A model generated the notes under the pieces. The model was not told where the DNA came from. It worked only from the letters and a program-made list of their open reading frames with translations, and did not search any database. Shown here one piece after another: positions 23,393-35,777 of a DNA stretch of 64,000 nucleotides (the first letter of the stretch is position 1; each line of letters opens with the position of its first letter). Both the position numbers and the translations under genes were made by a program. Location of the stretch: the NCBI RefSeq assembly GCF_000203815.1, contig NW_004457624.1:434001-498000 (forward strand). Reading direction: 5' to 3'. Source of the DNA: Cavenderia fasciculata. Its lineage: Eukaryota > Evosea > Eumycetozoa > Acytosteliales > Cavenderiaceae.

Positions 23393-25188
23393 TTATTGAA
23401 TTGAACAACTACCTCTTTTTTCATCACCAAGTTCGGTGGCTGACCCGGCTGGTATTCCACCACCAACCGCATTTCCATTATTATTATTGTTATCGATTAA
23501 ACTATTACTATTATAATTATTAAAAGCATTGAAAAATATTAAATTGTAATAATTATTTTTGTTTCCATTATTATTTGTAGTATTACTATTACTATTATTA
23601 TTGTTTGTATTATTATTAGTGTTATTATTATTATTTAGAGTTTGTTGTTTTCTTGGAGTAGTATTTAAACTAGTACCTCCGGCTGTATAAATATTACCAA
23701 GTGAAGCTGCTAAAAGAGGTGATACACCACGCCCACTTAGACTATTATCAGGTGTAACATAGATTTCATTATCCTCTTCATCATCTTCAACCCATGGGTC
23801 ATCTACGTCATTATCATTGACAATGTTGATTGCTCTACTCGCTCTACTACCACCGCCACTACTACTATTCCCATTGTTGGATGGACTATTATTAATACTA
23901 TCGGAATGATCACTGCCCCCGACAGTAATAGTAGGGGTGACAGTTTTTGGTGAAATGGTTGTAGAGTCTGATAATAGATCCATGCTAGCATCCAATTGTA
24001 ATGATTGTGATAGGTTATGTGCAGCCACCTTGTCTCTTAAAAACTTGAGTGTGTCGTCTGTCAACACAATGTCTTTGGCAATACGAACCATTTCCAAAGT
24101 ATTTACCTTTGGTGCCATTGTTCGAATGACTTCAAAGAATCGTGTTAAATTGGCACCCAATAAATTACCTTGTAACATTTGTAATAATGATAATGATAAT
24201 TTAAATAATGAATCTATTCCTAATCCATTAGCTCCCCACAAGAAATAATCCTAAAAACAAAAAAGTTTAAGTATAACAATATTCTTTGTTTGTTTTGTTT
24301 AGTTTGTTTTTGCATACCCAAATAATAACTACAGATTCGATTGGCATAATATATACAAAAATAGTACTCCACCATGCAGGAATGAACATGTATGGTTTGA
24401 TACTTTCATTGGTAAGATGTTCATGTAGGACTGGTAACTGTGCCATTAATTCAGATTCAAACATTTTCAAGTATGATGGTAATAATGTATTATTTTTTCT
24501 AAAGAAATGGTTCATCTAAACAAACAATTAATTAATATTACTATTATTTAATATTTATAAATATATATTACATACACCATGATTTCTAATTAAAAGATCC
24601 ATCATCCAAAATGAATCCAATTCATCATAATAACATAATAGAATTAAAGCAAGGTAATTCATACCTTGTGTATATTGTACCTCTGGATTATAGATGGCGT
24701 ATGCCTTGAGTACATTATACAAAGTTTGTCTGTTTCCTTGTTGTCTTTCAATCATTTTCTTTTTATATGCCGGTGATGGGAATGTTCTAACTGCATCAGT
24801 AGCAACATCATTTTCAATTTCCTCATCTTTTCTATTTAAATAATCCTAAATAAAATATATAAATGTAAATTGTAAATATATTATATTATATATCATATTA
24901 TATATATCATATTTGTATATATGTATTTCATACCATATAAACATCATTACTAGACTCTATATTTGGATGTAATGTATCCATTTTAGATTTAACCATTCCA
25001 TCCAATTCAATCATTGATCTCCAAATGTCAGCACGTTGGTGTTCTGGTAGTTCCATTTTAGTTCTAAAGTATTTTTCCACCTTGTTTTTGATTGACATCT
25101 TTTTTGTCATTTGTTTATCTGGGTATGGCCATTTATAAAGATAATGATCCCATGGATGTGATATACTATCCGTTTCCATAATATCCAT
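23393..25188 (-). CDS. TBC-domain Rab GTPase-activating protein
   Basis: Minus-strand exons 25188-24934, 24845-24576, 24515-24318 and 24250-23393 join in phase 0 to 526 residues. A TBC domain fills roughly residues 30-320: WRSMIE near 56, the arginine-finger motif with R105 in VRTFP, and the glutamine finger Q145 in YTQGMN. Both catalytic residues are present, so it should be an active RabGAP speeding GTP hydrolysis on a Rab in membrane traffic. The distal part (about 345-526) is low complexity, with long Asn/Thr/Ser runs and an acidic block DDEEDNE. The last segment GSCSIQ is not a prenylation box. The Rab target cannot be read from sequence. Confidence 0.9.
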
Positions 25189-26470
25189 TATTTCTTCTTT
25201 TTTCTTTTTCTTTCTTTCCTTCTTTATTTCTTTAAAATATTTGTTTAATATTTAACTTTTTCTATCTTTTTCTTCTCTTGTTATCTTCTTGATTTATAAA
25301 TGATATCAAAACAAAAACAAAACAAAGAACAGTGATTACTCGCAAATAAACGAGAGTCGATAAACCATGTTCTTCAATCAATCACGATTGGTTATATGAT
25401 GTTGGTTGTTTTGTTTTGGTTTGTTGTTTTACTCGTTATCGCTATTCCCTTCACTCTTATTGTATTAATAGTACTAGTCTGTCAAGTAGTAGTAGTAGTA
25501 GTAGTAGTAGTGTAATGTAGTAGTAAACTTATTGACTTTGAGAGGGGAGGGGTGGTGGTGGTAGTGATAGTGATGTGATAGATATGTTGTTATCGAAACA
25601 CAGTTGGTTTGTTGTAAGAAAGTACTAGTAGTCGTGGTAGTGTGTATGATGAATGTTAAAAAGAAACACACACTCTGTTGAAGGATGAAGTTGAAGGTGA
25701 GGGAGTAGGTGAGTTGAATTCGAAAAGAAGAAAATAATACTGGGTGTGTTTGTTGTGGACTGCAAAAAAAGTGTAAAGAGAGGGTTGTTGTGACCTCAAA
25801 TTTCAGCAAGTGATCTAAAAAAAAAACTTGTTTTCACGCGCAAAGGCACTGAGCTGACAGTCTTTTAAAAGATGTCGCTCGTAATCAAATTAAAATGAAT
25901 CTTTATTTTGATTTTATTCATTCATTGATTGTTGCGACCAAAGCTTTGAAAAACAAGTAAAAGTAACCTAGCTAACTAGATAATCAAAGACAATCAAGTT
26001 AAATTCTATTCAATTCAAGAGTGAGAAAGACAGATGAAGATGACAGCTAGATATGTTACAAAAGAGAGAGAGATAAAGTAGAAGTTGAGAGTGAGAGATG
26101 AGAGAGAGAAAGAAAAGGAAGTCACTCTTTCATAAATTATACCCAAACCAAGTAAATATCCTTTTATAGTATTACTGTGACGCGACTTGAGAAACAAGTA
26201 TCATAATGAATTGCCGGGTGGGTCTCTCTCTTCACCTCGCACATGTCATAAATGACGCTCTCTTCTTCGGAACTACAAGAGTATTTGGTTTTATAAAATT
26301 AAATTATAATAAAATCAAATAAAAAGCTCAATTAATATCTGATGCCTAAAGAGGAAGGGGGTTGGCTCTATGTCAATACAAAGACCGAAACACAGAGACA
26401 CCACCTCTCTTTTATCTTTCTTTTTACTTTTATAAGATATATACATACATATAGATAGATATAGATAGAC
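25189..26470. other. Intergenic region between divergent RabGAP and Mpo1 genes
   Basis: Contains a (TAG)n run at 25486-25510, GA-rich tracts (26060-26120) and GATA repeats (26440-26465). ORFs here are repeat-driven. Likely holds both promoters. Confidence 0.5.
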
Positions 26471-27229
26471 ATGGCTCTTTTTAATCTAGTTGATCAAGCT
26501 TCAAATTATGGAGCATACCATAATAACACAATGTATGTCATGTGAAGAGTAGTTTAAACTATACATAGTCTACATTATATATATCTAACTTCTTCTTCTT
26601 CCTCTTTACTTTACATTGATTGATTGTGATTGATGATTGATAGAAATAAGATTATTCATGTGATATTTGTACCAGCTATTTTATATAGCGCAATCATCTT
26701 TTTGAATTATCTTGCCATCCCAGATGCTATTGTTCCATTGGTTACAAAGTTGAATACATTATCACCATACCTTCCATTAACTATTGGTACTCCTATTGCT
26801 ATTGTTCTCTCACTCTATTATTGCATTTTAAATGTTCAAGTTGGTGTATGTTAAATATTAAAATAGAAAAGACAGATAAAAGATAGATATAGTTATCATA
26901 TTATGATTTCTTAACATTTTACTTTTTCTATATATATATAGTTGGTAGCAACTGCATGGATTATGGCAGCTAATTATTTAGCAGTTTATACTGAACAACA
27001 ACTTGGTGCTGATACCCTAAAGTTTGCACTTATTGTTCATATTGCTTCATGGGTCTTTCAATTTATTGGTCATGGTGCCTTTGAAGGTCGTCGTCCAGCC
27101 TTACTCGACAACATCTTTCAAGTGTTTATTGCACCATTTTTCGTCACTCTTGAATTACTCTTTGCTTTTGGTTTAATGTCAAAGACTAGAGTTGCTGTTG
27201 ATAGAAATATTATTCAAAAGAGTAAATAG
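26471..27229 (+). CDS. Mpo1-like 2-hydroxy fatty acid dioxygenase (DUF962)
   Basis: Exons 26471-26532, 26644-26845 and 26942-27229 give 183 residues, close to yeast Mpo1 (about 174). Mpo1 is an ER membrane Fe(II) dioxygenase that removes one carbon from 2-hydroxy fatty acids in phytosphingosine breakdown. The family signatures are visible: the N-terminal YGAYHNN with H17, then H26 in IIHVIFVP, and the later [14 protein letters not shown]. There are four hydrophobic segments. The first exon is only 62 bases (phase 2), so an unspliced reading would start too late at 26630 and lose H17. Conserved histidines support an active enzyme. Confidence 0.9.
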
Positions 27230-27974
27230 TTAAAAGAATAGAATAGAATGGAAGAGTAGAAAAGAATGAATCTCAGAGGGAGAGATTAGAGAGATTGGAG
27301 ATATATTTTAAATTCATTGTATATTTATTAACTTTTCTCTCTTTATTTCTTTTTACTTTTAGTCCAATCAATTAAAAAGAACAAATAATTATTCACCAAT
27401 CTGTAAACACAAAAAAAAGAATAAACTTCTTTTGAACAACCCATTCATTGTACACAATATAATGCAACCAAAGGTAGGAATGAATATACTGCTGCTGGAA
27501 AAAGAGTAAGAAGAAGATGATTGGATTCCAATCCAATTTAGAAGGTTCAAACAAAAAGACAAGAGATTATGTCGCGAGTGACTGTGATCTATTTTTTTTT
27601 TTAGGGTTGCAAATAATATGTACATTTTCCACAACACTTTTCGACATAACCTTGGTTGGTTGGTAGGACAAAATGAAAACAAAATAGGGTTCATAATATG
27701 TACATTTTAAGAATCAATGAATGGTGAACAACATGGTTATAGGTAAAATAATATACATGTGGTTACACTTTATCTAAACAATTGTGGGTGTACATATCAA
27801 AACAATGTGTCATTCACCCACACTCTTATAATTTAAAATTATCAACCACACCCATTACTCTGACGACGATGAACGACAACTATTTAAACTCGGCAACTTT
27901 AGGATATTCAAAAAAACATCAACAAATATTTATTTTATTTATTCCATTTATTTATATAATTTAACTTGTAGAGA
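27230..27974. other. Intergenic between two plus-strand genes
   Basis: GA-rich just after the Mpo1 stop, then AT-rich. A CACCCACA-containing block at 27770-27870 lies upstream of the next start. No coding signal seen. Confidence 0.5.
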
Positions 27975-28958
27975 ATGAGAATTTACTCACTCTTTTTAAT
28001 ATTGGTATTTGTCATTGGATTCATTTATGCATCTCAAGATATTCAAGATCCATCATGTGCAGCTGGAGTCAAGGTGGATAGATCTAGAATTGACAAGATT
28101 TTAGAGGGTATCTTTATCGACGATGCTCAAAGCTTGAGCGATATCCATGGCAGCAAGTCACTTCTCTTTTTAGCCAAACTCAAGAATATTCCAAACCGTA
28201 CTTTCCTCCTTTCACTTCCAGTCACCTGGAACCCACAACAATTTGACCAAAAGCCAATCATCAAGTACGAGATTGTCCCCGACAGAAACGGTACTCAGTC
28301 GACCATCCAACTCTACGGTTACAACTCTGACACCAAGGTCATCTACATTGCCACTGCCTCTAGTACCGGTGGTGCCGCTTCAGTAGGCCCATACTTCCAA
28401 TCGAGCAGTGAATTTGTTCCAGTGTGGGGTGTACTCAGTCTCTACTTGGGCATGGATTTTGAAGAATCTACCAACACCATGTACAGTTGTGATTTTGACA
28501 TTCGTCGTTACCAACCCATTCCAGTTGACAAGGCTGGTCGTCTCAACAACGTCACCATGTTTGCCGGCCGTACCTGTGACGGTGTCCAACACAGCACCGT
28601 CCATCAAGAAATCTACGTTGCCGCCTCTAGATCCGACGGTCAACCTGGTAGTCAAGTTCTCAGAGGTCCACTCTCTTGTGTCAACTGTCCAGCCTCTCAA
28701 TTGACCAACATCTTCAACACTGACGACTATATCCACGGATTCTCATTTGCCAACAACAATAGATTCTACTACTCTACCTCTAATGGTCTCTTTGAGGTAC
28801 CATTTGGTGGTCAAATTGCCGAACGTCGTCAACTTGGTCTCAGTGCACCAGTCACCGCTATTGCCACCGATTCTATCAATGGTTATGCCTATTATCAAAC
28901 CGGTAATCAAATCTATCGTGTCAATTTAAATAATAATGAAAATCAATTATTAGTTTAA
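27975..28958 (+). CDS. Secreted protein of 327 residues, probably beta-rich, strongly codon-biased
   Basis: A single exon. Residues 1-19 are a clear signal peptide (LFLILVFVIGFIYA). The mature protein has repeated Tyr/Val strands with DTKVIYIATA, NTMYSCDF, QEIYVAASR and GYAYYQTGNQIYRV, as in a six- or seven-bladed propeller; a CVNC pair and several other Cys suggest disulfides. Codons end in C far more often than in the neighbours (for example ...ACC, ...GTC, ...CTC runs), the pattern of highly expressed dictyostelid genes. I do not recognise a named family, and no function is claimed. It ends in LLV with no GPI-like tail. Confidence 0.8.
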   Translation: MRIYSLFLILVFVIGFIYASQDIQDPSCAAGVKVDRSRIDKILEGIFIDDAQSLSDIHGSKSLLFLAKLKNIPNRTFLLSLPVTWNPQQFDQKPIIKYEIVPDRNGTQSTIQLYGYNSDTKVIYIATASSTGGAASVGPYFQSSSEFVPVWGVLSLYLGMDFEESTNTMYSCDFDIRRYQPIPVDKAGRLNNVTMFAGRTCDGVQHSTVHQEIYVAASRSDGQPGSQVLRGPLSCVNCPASQLTNIFNTDDYIHGFSFANNNRFYYSTSNGLFEVPFGGQIAERRQLGLSAPVTAIATDSINGYAYYQTGNQIYRVNLNNNENQLLV

Positions 28959-29920
28959 ATCTAATAATTTAAACAAAAAAAAATATATCTCTATCAATCA
29001 ATCAAACAAATAAATATAATTTAATTTCAAAGTTTGACATATAATGAAACAAAACTTTATATATTTGTAGTTTTTTTTTTATTTTAGGTACTACAAATGA
29101 CAGTATATATAAAAGGAAACCCAGCAGTAGAAAGTAAGATAGTCATTCCCCCCTCCTCATGAGGGGTACGAAAATTCCCAATGCAACTTCAATTGTTTAT
29201 TCACAACAAAAAAATAAAAGATATGTTGATTGATGGTAGTTCCAAGATAAATAGAATAAACCAGATTTTCAAAAAAATAAATAAATAAAATCTTGTTTTC
29301 CATTATTCTTTTGAATTTATTTCCTTGTAAATTAAAATTATATATATAGTAAATACATTTAAATATATCGAGATTGTTTGATTAAATCGAAGAAAAACAA
29401 GATCATCGATTCCTAACATTTTTGGTAAAAAATAATTGATTTAATCAGCTATAAATAAACCAACTTTTTTTCTTTTTTTTGATATAAATTATTTGTTTTT
29501 TTTAATCAAACTTTTTAATCAAAATGCTTTTTAGTAATTTTTCTACTTGGGATGATCATTTTTCTTTCCAATTTAATTCAAATATTTATATTAAAAATTT
29601 TTAGAATCATTGTCATCAATTGCAAGTTAGTCACCAAGCAAATCAATTTCCAACGATTCTATATTACAAGTTGGTCTATCTAACGATTCTGGTTCCATGG
29701 GATCAATAAAGGTCGCTCGTTATTCCCGTATATGCCATATGGACAGGAAAGGAGGATGCAAGGAAAGAAATTGAATAAAGAATTTCAAGACTAGATATTT
29801 TTTAAAGCTTAATAATAAATGGTTTATAACGTTTTATTTTTAATTCCTTTTATTAATTATTATTATTATCGACCCACTTCACTTGTTGTTATATACATAT
29901 ATAAATATTTCGAGTAATTA
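28959..29920. other. Intergenic between convergent genes
   Basis: AT-rich with poly-T and TTTTT/AAAAA inverted stretches (about 29400-29540). No ORF of note, no RNA gene recognised. Confidence 0.5.
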
Positions 29921-31163
29921 TTAAAAATTGATATTATTTAATTCTTGAAAGATTTCAATACAGGTATTGAAATGGTAGAGTGGTGCCAAGAATGTGAAAA
30001 GATGCCAAATGGCATGACTGCTTATAAAGTTGTCAAATTTACCAGGGAAGAAACGTTCAGGGAATCGAGTGACATAAAAGACAAGACCAACGGCAAACAA
30101 GAGAAACATGACACCGGTTCGAATCATAAATGGCATAGTGTCTTCCAATGGATACAAAGCCAAAAAGTGAATGGTTGGGATAATGCCGCTACCAGCAGTA
30201 GCTGAAAACATAAAGGTACGCAATCTATTGTGGTTGGATAGTGCTGGGATGAGAACCAGTACCAATAGACCAATACAAAAGATGCTAATCATTGCCATGT
30301 ATCCAATCATAAGAGTTGGGTGTTCTCTAAACCCATACAATAGAGGTGGGAAAAAAGAAGCCCCAATTAAAAAGATAATACCAAGATAATCACATAATAG
30401 GAATCGATGCCAAGTGTGATAGGTTGTACATCCAATCGTATGCCAAGCAGATGAAAATGCATAACATGTAGCTCCACTCAACAAAAATAAGGTGAATACA
30501 GTGATATCACTCCATTGCATATAAGTAGTCTAAAAATAATAAATAAAAAGATAAAAAGAAAAGATAAATTAGAATATAAATAATATTTAATATATTTATG
30601 TTTTAATTTACCTTATTGACCAATGTATCGTAGGTGAGAAAAAGAAAATAAATAAGAGGCCATAGATGACTATGGATGTTCCAAAATTCATTGTGTTGTG
30701 GAATGAAAATGGATTTAATGGCAAGGGATAATGAAAAGTTGACTCGGTAGCCAGTATGGATATGTTCTCTTTGAAGATACTCGGGAGTTTCTTTAAAGTG
30801 TAAACATTGAAACACTTGTTTGGGTTTCTCGTTGTATGTGTTGGTAAGTTCGTCAAAAATAATGCAAGTTGTAGTTGTTGTTGTAGTTGTTGTTGTACTA
30901 CTAAAAGTTTCCAATAAACTTATAGTGTCGTTGTCGTTATTATTGTCGTTTTCAGCACAACTAGTAGTATAATGATTATCGATAGAAATTGAATTGGAAG
31001 AAGTGGAAATACTACGATGTCTTAAATCAGATGCCGAAGTTGATAAATTAATTGTATTACTACTACTACAAGTACTTGTATTTTCGATTACAAATGATGT
31101 TGAAGTTGATTTACTAATATTTTTTAATAATATCTTGTTCTCTTGTTCTTCTTCTTCATCATA

Positions 31164-31199
<36 letters not shown>

Positions 31200-31349
31200 A
31201 TCGTTAATATTGTTTATTGATGTTGTTGGCTTTACTATGGTAGTAGTATTACTCTTTGTTTTAATAAAACTAACTAATTTGTAATAATTAAAGTATAGAG
31301 AACTGTATACCCCTTTTAAATCCCCGTTCGATATAGGATTATACGACAT
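29921..31349 (-). CDS. PAQR-family seven-helix membrane protein (adiponectin receptor / haemolysin III type)
   Basis: Minus-strand exons 31349-30612 and 30529-29921 join in phase 0 to 448 residues. The first about 175 residues are a disordered Asn/Asp/Ser/Thr region. The PAQR core follows: HTGYRVNFSLSLAIKS, then NEFWNIHSHLWP, the motif SSAWHTIGCTTYHTWHRFLLCDYLGI split over a helix, five further hydrophobic helices, and the last SSHAIWHLF. The conserved Ser, His and Asp zinc-site residues are all seen. In animals such proteins bind adiponectin or progestins or act as ceramidases; the ligand here is unknown. The N-terminal extension is long for the family. Confidence 0.88.
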
Positions 31350-32418
31350 CTTCTCTTAACTTGCTAGACAACAACAAAAAGTCACCACTGCCCTTTGTGC
31401 ATACACTCTATTCTATTAATTAATTAATTAATTCTATAATATATATACAAATATATATATATCTATGATTATTCTAAGAGTTGATTTCTAAAATTGGGTT
31501 GACTACTGTGACTGTGTGTGAGTGTGAAAACCAACAAACCCAAAAGTTTTAAAGGAAGTATGAGTTGGATAGTGATAGTGGGTAGTGGGGGGTACAATGA
31601 CGTTTTTTAAATTAAATTTAAAAAATAAAACTATAAAACTTTATATAATGTGTATATGTTTATCCTAAAGTGTAAAAACAACCAAAAAGTGAGTGAGTGA
31701 GGAGTAAACGGTAAAAAGTATATGATAAAAAATTTGTTTCCTCTTTTGATTCTGTAATGTCCTTTTGACCCGAGGTTGTACAATTGGAAAAAAAAAGAAA
31801 AATTAATTTAAATTAAATTAATTGGGATGGGAAGGTTCGATTTTTTGGGAAGCGAATAAAATTTATTCACTTTTTCATAAATATCTTCTAATTTTCTTTT
31901 TTCTTTTTCGTCTGAAGAAAATTAATTTTAAAAATCAAAATATAATGATCTTGTAATTGAATTGAATATGCAAGGGTTATACAAACAAACTATGTTTTAA
32001 TAATCATTAATAATAATAATAATAATAATAATTGAATTTAAATTTTGTTTTAAAATTACGTAGTTGCAGATTTTGTCGATGAAAAAAAAAACAATCTATC
32101 TATCTCTTATCAATCTTTTATCGTATGTGGGTGATTGTTTTTGGATTTCCCCAACATGTATATATATTGAAGGAGGAAGGAGGATGACTTTTAAATTGTA
32201 CAATTTTGGCTTGGTTTGGTTTGGTTTGGTTTGGTTTGGTTTGGTTTGGTTTGGTTTGGTTTGGTTTATTCTTCAAAGAGTTTGAAGGGACACCACCTAC
32301 AGATGTTGGTCATTCAAAGATAAATGACATCAGCTTTTTGGTGGTGCAGCACGTCAATCGAATCTTTAAATTATTATTATTATTATTATGCTGTATTAAA
32401 TAGATTTACAGTAATGGA
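31350..32418. other. Intergenic region with a GGTTT tandem repeat
   Basis: AT-rich, with (TAAT)n near 32010-32030 and a pentamer array near 32211-32268 listed separately. No gene recognised. Confidence 0.5.
32211..32268. repeat. (GGTTT)n pentanucleotide array, about 11 units
   Basis: A nearly perfect tandem run of TTGGT/GGTTT. It makes an artificial FGLVW peptide in one frame. It is G-rich every fifth base but has only GG pairs, so is a weak candidate for G-quadruplex. Confidence 0.9.
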
Positions 32419-33032
32419 TTAAATTTTAACTGGATTTGCTTTCAACTCTGCTCTTACTCTTTCAAGAGTGATACCAAGTTGATTTTTACCTGATCCATCT
32501 CCACCATCACCCCAATAACTATCGTTTACTGTATGTTCGACAAGTGTCTAAATTAAATCAGATCTTAATATCATTGATGATGATGAATCAATTCATTATG
32601 TATATTCATTCACTTACAGCATCACCAGTACCAAGAAGGACTTCTCTAATTTCAGCATTCTGTTTAAACTTTTCCAATACTACATCATACATGATCTCAT
32701 CTTTTACAGTCTCCCAATCTTTTCTTAGAGGATGTGCTCTACTTCTACCCAACCTTGCAGAGTCACCTGGTGTTTTACAGTCTCGAATCTTTTGAAAGTA
32801 TTCTGGTGTTGCTTCAAACTTCATTGCCTATAATATATTATATTGTGATTAGTATACTCTAGCTTGTAGTATAGTTCATTCGTTCGTCCATTCTACAACA
32901 TCATCATACCTGAAAATAATGTTCACTCGTAGTCCAAGAGTGACCAGCTATATACACTCTATGCTTTGAAAAGTTTGAAAAGCATCCATAGGCATCTGAT
33001 TCTCTATAAAAGTTGATTACTCGTTTCGACAT
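32419..33032 (-). CDS. NADAR-domain protein (YbiA/RibX-like N-glycosidase)
   Basis: Minus-strand exons 33032-32910, 32827-32618 and 32547-32419 join in phase 0 to 153 residues, the full length of a lone NADAR domain. Visible family blocks: FYRESDAYGCFSNF at the start, TTSEHYFQ (about 34-41) before the first intron, KDWETVKDEIM in the middle, and NDSYWGDGGDGSGKNQLG near the end. NADAR proteins break N-glycosidic bonds, either in riboflavin precursors (YbiA) or in ADP-ribose conjugates on nucleic acid; which substrate is used here cannot be said. The Glu in SEHYF and the Trp/Asp of YWGD are the expected active-site residues. Confidence 0.9.
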
Positions 33033-33488
33033 TTTCTATATCTATCTATCTATCTATATGATGTTCTGTGTATTATTTGTTTAATGAAAAACTAAAACTA
33101 CTCCAACCAATGTAGCATTTATAAATTTTGTTTGTTCCAAAAACTTGGAAAAATCAAAGATATCTTTTTTATGAGAACTCCTTTACCCGAGCAAAAGAGA
33201 GATTAAGGAAAATAATTAAACTAATATATTTTAATATTAACATTTGCACCTACTTGTATCTAGCAGTAGTATGGGAGGCAGAGAATAGTCTATATAATAT
33301 ATTATAGGATTGAGCAAATTAAAAAATAAGTGTTATATATTAAATATAATATGATAGCTTTGTTAGAGGTTAGGCTAGCTCCAAGAAACAAAGCAGATAG
33401 CCCCGCTCTTTGTTTTCTTTGCAAACAAGGTGATGACTGGTGCTGCTGATTTTGAAAGCATGTGACTATGGTCACATTTCAACTCTAA
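33033..33488. other. Intergenic, boundary of the tandem family
   Basis: AT-rich upstream sequence of the NADAR gene, with a more mixed stretch at 33360-33480. Nothing recognised before the relic at 33489. Confidence 0.45.
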
Positions 33489-33632
33489 TCTATGAATCCA
33501 ACAACGTTGTATTTATATATTTCACCATCCTATTATGTTATGACTAATTGGTTTCCTCGATTTGGAAGAGGTCGTTTACCAAATGTCATCAAGGAACAAG
33601 ACCAAATTGACCAAAAAACCGACCAAAGTTAA
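33489..33632 (+). pseudogene. Small relic of the tandem family (core fragment)
   Basis: Frame 33522-33632 reads SPSYYVMTN then WFPRFGRGRLPNVIKE, matching the LPPSY...GFPRFGRGSLPNVIK block of the family with about ten residues missing between. Nothing before or after matches. It marks the outer edge of the cluster and is on the strand opposite to the first full copy. Confidence 0.7.
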
Positions 33633-33898
33633 CTTTGGGTATATCTTTGGCAAGAAAAACAACTATCAACTAGACGAAAATATAAATTAGATTAGATATT
33701 ATTTATTAATGAAAATAATACTTGTACCAACATTCAACCATAATTATTATAACAATTGTTCACCAATAATAATTAATATTATTTATATATTTATTTATTA
33801 GCAGTGACATTTTTTTCTTTTAACAAGTCAACTTTTTTATATTTATATTCTTGAAACCATTAATTACAAGTACTCTAATACCGCACTATGTTAATAAG

Positions 33899-35777
33899 CT
33901 AGCGCCAACACACAAAAGCAATAGATAATATGAAAAAGATTGTAAAAATGGTTGGTGGTACCCAATTTGGTAAATACCATCCATTTTGTAGGTTTTCTTG
34001 GTATTGGAATCGTTCAAATAGAATTCGATCAAAGTCATGTGGTTGTAGGTATTGTTGTTTATGTTGATGATATTGTTGTTCATGTTGATGATATTGTTGT
34101 TCATGTTGTTGTTGATGATGTTGACGTTGATGTTGTTGTTGTTGTTGGTATCGACGTTGTTTTTGGTGGTACCGATGTTGTTCATATTGTTGTTGCTCAT
34201 CTTGTTGTTCATATTGATGTTGATGTTGATGTTGATGTTGATGTAGTTGATTTTCTATTTTGTTGGGATCATAGATGATGTTTGCTATTGGTGTTGTCGT
34301 TGTCGTTGTATTGGGTATCGATGTTGTTGTTGTTGTTGCTGGTGCTAATGGCATTGTTGGTATCAATGTTGTTGTTGTTGGTGTTGTTGGAGTTGTTGAT
34401 AGCATTGTTTTTAATAGTTGTGGTTTTGTTTTTTTTTGTTTTTTTGGTTTGGCTGTGGTTGATGTTTGATTTCTTGATGGTATTGATTTTTGTTGGTATG
34501 GTGGACCAGTAAGAGTTTTAAAAAGATAGTTGAATATTCTTTGAGGGTCATTGCCAAACTCAAAACCAGAGAATTCCAAGTTATCTAGTATCAGTTTTTT
34601 GAGGTATCCATCAATTAAAGGCGGAAAAACATAATCGTTGACACCAGTCTGAAACGCCAAAAGTGTTATAGTCAGCACACCCATTCTCATGTCATGAGCC
34701 CATTCATCTTGAGATTTCCAATTAGGTAGTGCCATACGTGACATCTTTTCAAGCTCCAATTCAACAGATTCTTTTTGAATCAGTCTTTCTTGTGTCAGGT
34801 CGCTCAAACGCTCACCATGAATGTATACGATTCTAGTAATTAGTTTAGACAATATAATGATGTTTTCGATATTGGTTTCAGTTGGTGGGTATCGAGTGGT
34901 GTTGTATTTTCTAATACTATTCTTTTCGAGGTATTGTGTCAGTTTGGGTGTATCCCAAACAACGTCTTTTTGTTGCCCGGTCAGTCCAAAGTAGATATTA
35001 TAGGTGTATTGTAACTTGTGACCAATGTCTGGCATATTACGTGGGATCTCTTTATGAATCTTGACCAAGGTTTCCTTGACCATATTGGCCAATGGACCAC
35101 GTCCATAGCCAGACAAACCAATGACATATGCCGCCACAACGAGTAGAGATGTCATAACCATGTAGGATGGTGGTAGACCAGGTTCTATCAATTCAAACAT
35201 TTCGGATCCAATAATACTAAAAGCTCTATCAAAGTCATCTTGTCCATTTCCAGTTTGTATGACTCTATATGATCCATCCATCTGATCAAGTTGGATCATT
35301 TGCTCCACTATCAAGTTTGCAAATACAATAAAGTAAGGTGTTATATCTGCTTTGTTTCTTCCAGTGCTAGATGAACCTCTAACAAACCCAGCATCTTTGA
35401 GGTATTGTCCAAGTGTAGCTTCGGTCCAATGTTTAGAGGTATCAACATTTTGTACATCAATCACATTACCATAGTTGTAGATGTGGTTGTGTTCATCGTT
35501 GACTCCCTCAATCTCTCCTAGTTCATATTTCGGTACTCTATCTTTTTTCTTTTTCTTTTTATTCTTTTTCTTCTTTGTTGTTGATCTTAATTGTAGTATC
35601 GATTTGATTAGATTAGTCAATTGTATGAATATAAAATTATTACTTATAAAATAAAACATACACATTCGTAGTAGTTGAGGTTGAAGTAACAGATGTATTC
35701 TGCTGATCATCATCATCATCATCAACATTGATTTGTGATCGATCTACTGTGTTCAATACAGTGCTGTCATTATTCAT
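33899..35777 (-). CDS. Tandem-family member A, with Gln/His-rich linker and C-terminal membrane helix
   Basis: Exons 35777-35662 and 35585-33899 (phase 2, donor GT|GTATGT) give 600 residues, the longest copy. Exon 1 is Asp/Ser/Thr-rich; exon 2 starts STTKKKKNKKKKK, then GVNDEHNHIYNYGNVIDV, LPPSY, GYGRGPL, KEIPRN, VVWDTPKLTQYL, IRKYNTTRYPPT, LLAFQTGVNDYVFPPLIDG. After the core comes about 150 residues of Thr/Pro then Gln/His/Tyr repeats (about 430-575), and a final hydrophobic helix IFTIFFILSIAFVCWR, the shape of a tail-anchored protein. No other copy has this tail. The family is not recognised; frame is fully open. Confidence 0.8.

Noticed and set aside
30110-30135. GGTTCGAAT resembling a tRNA B box
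   Set aside because: It lies inside the PAQR coding exon and has no A box or cloverleaf around it.
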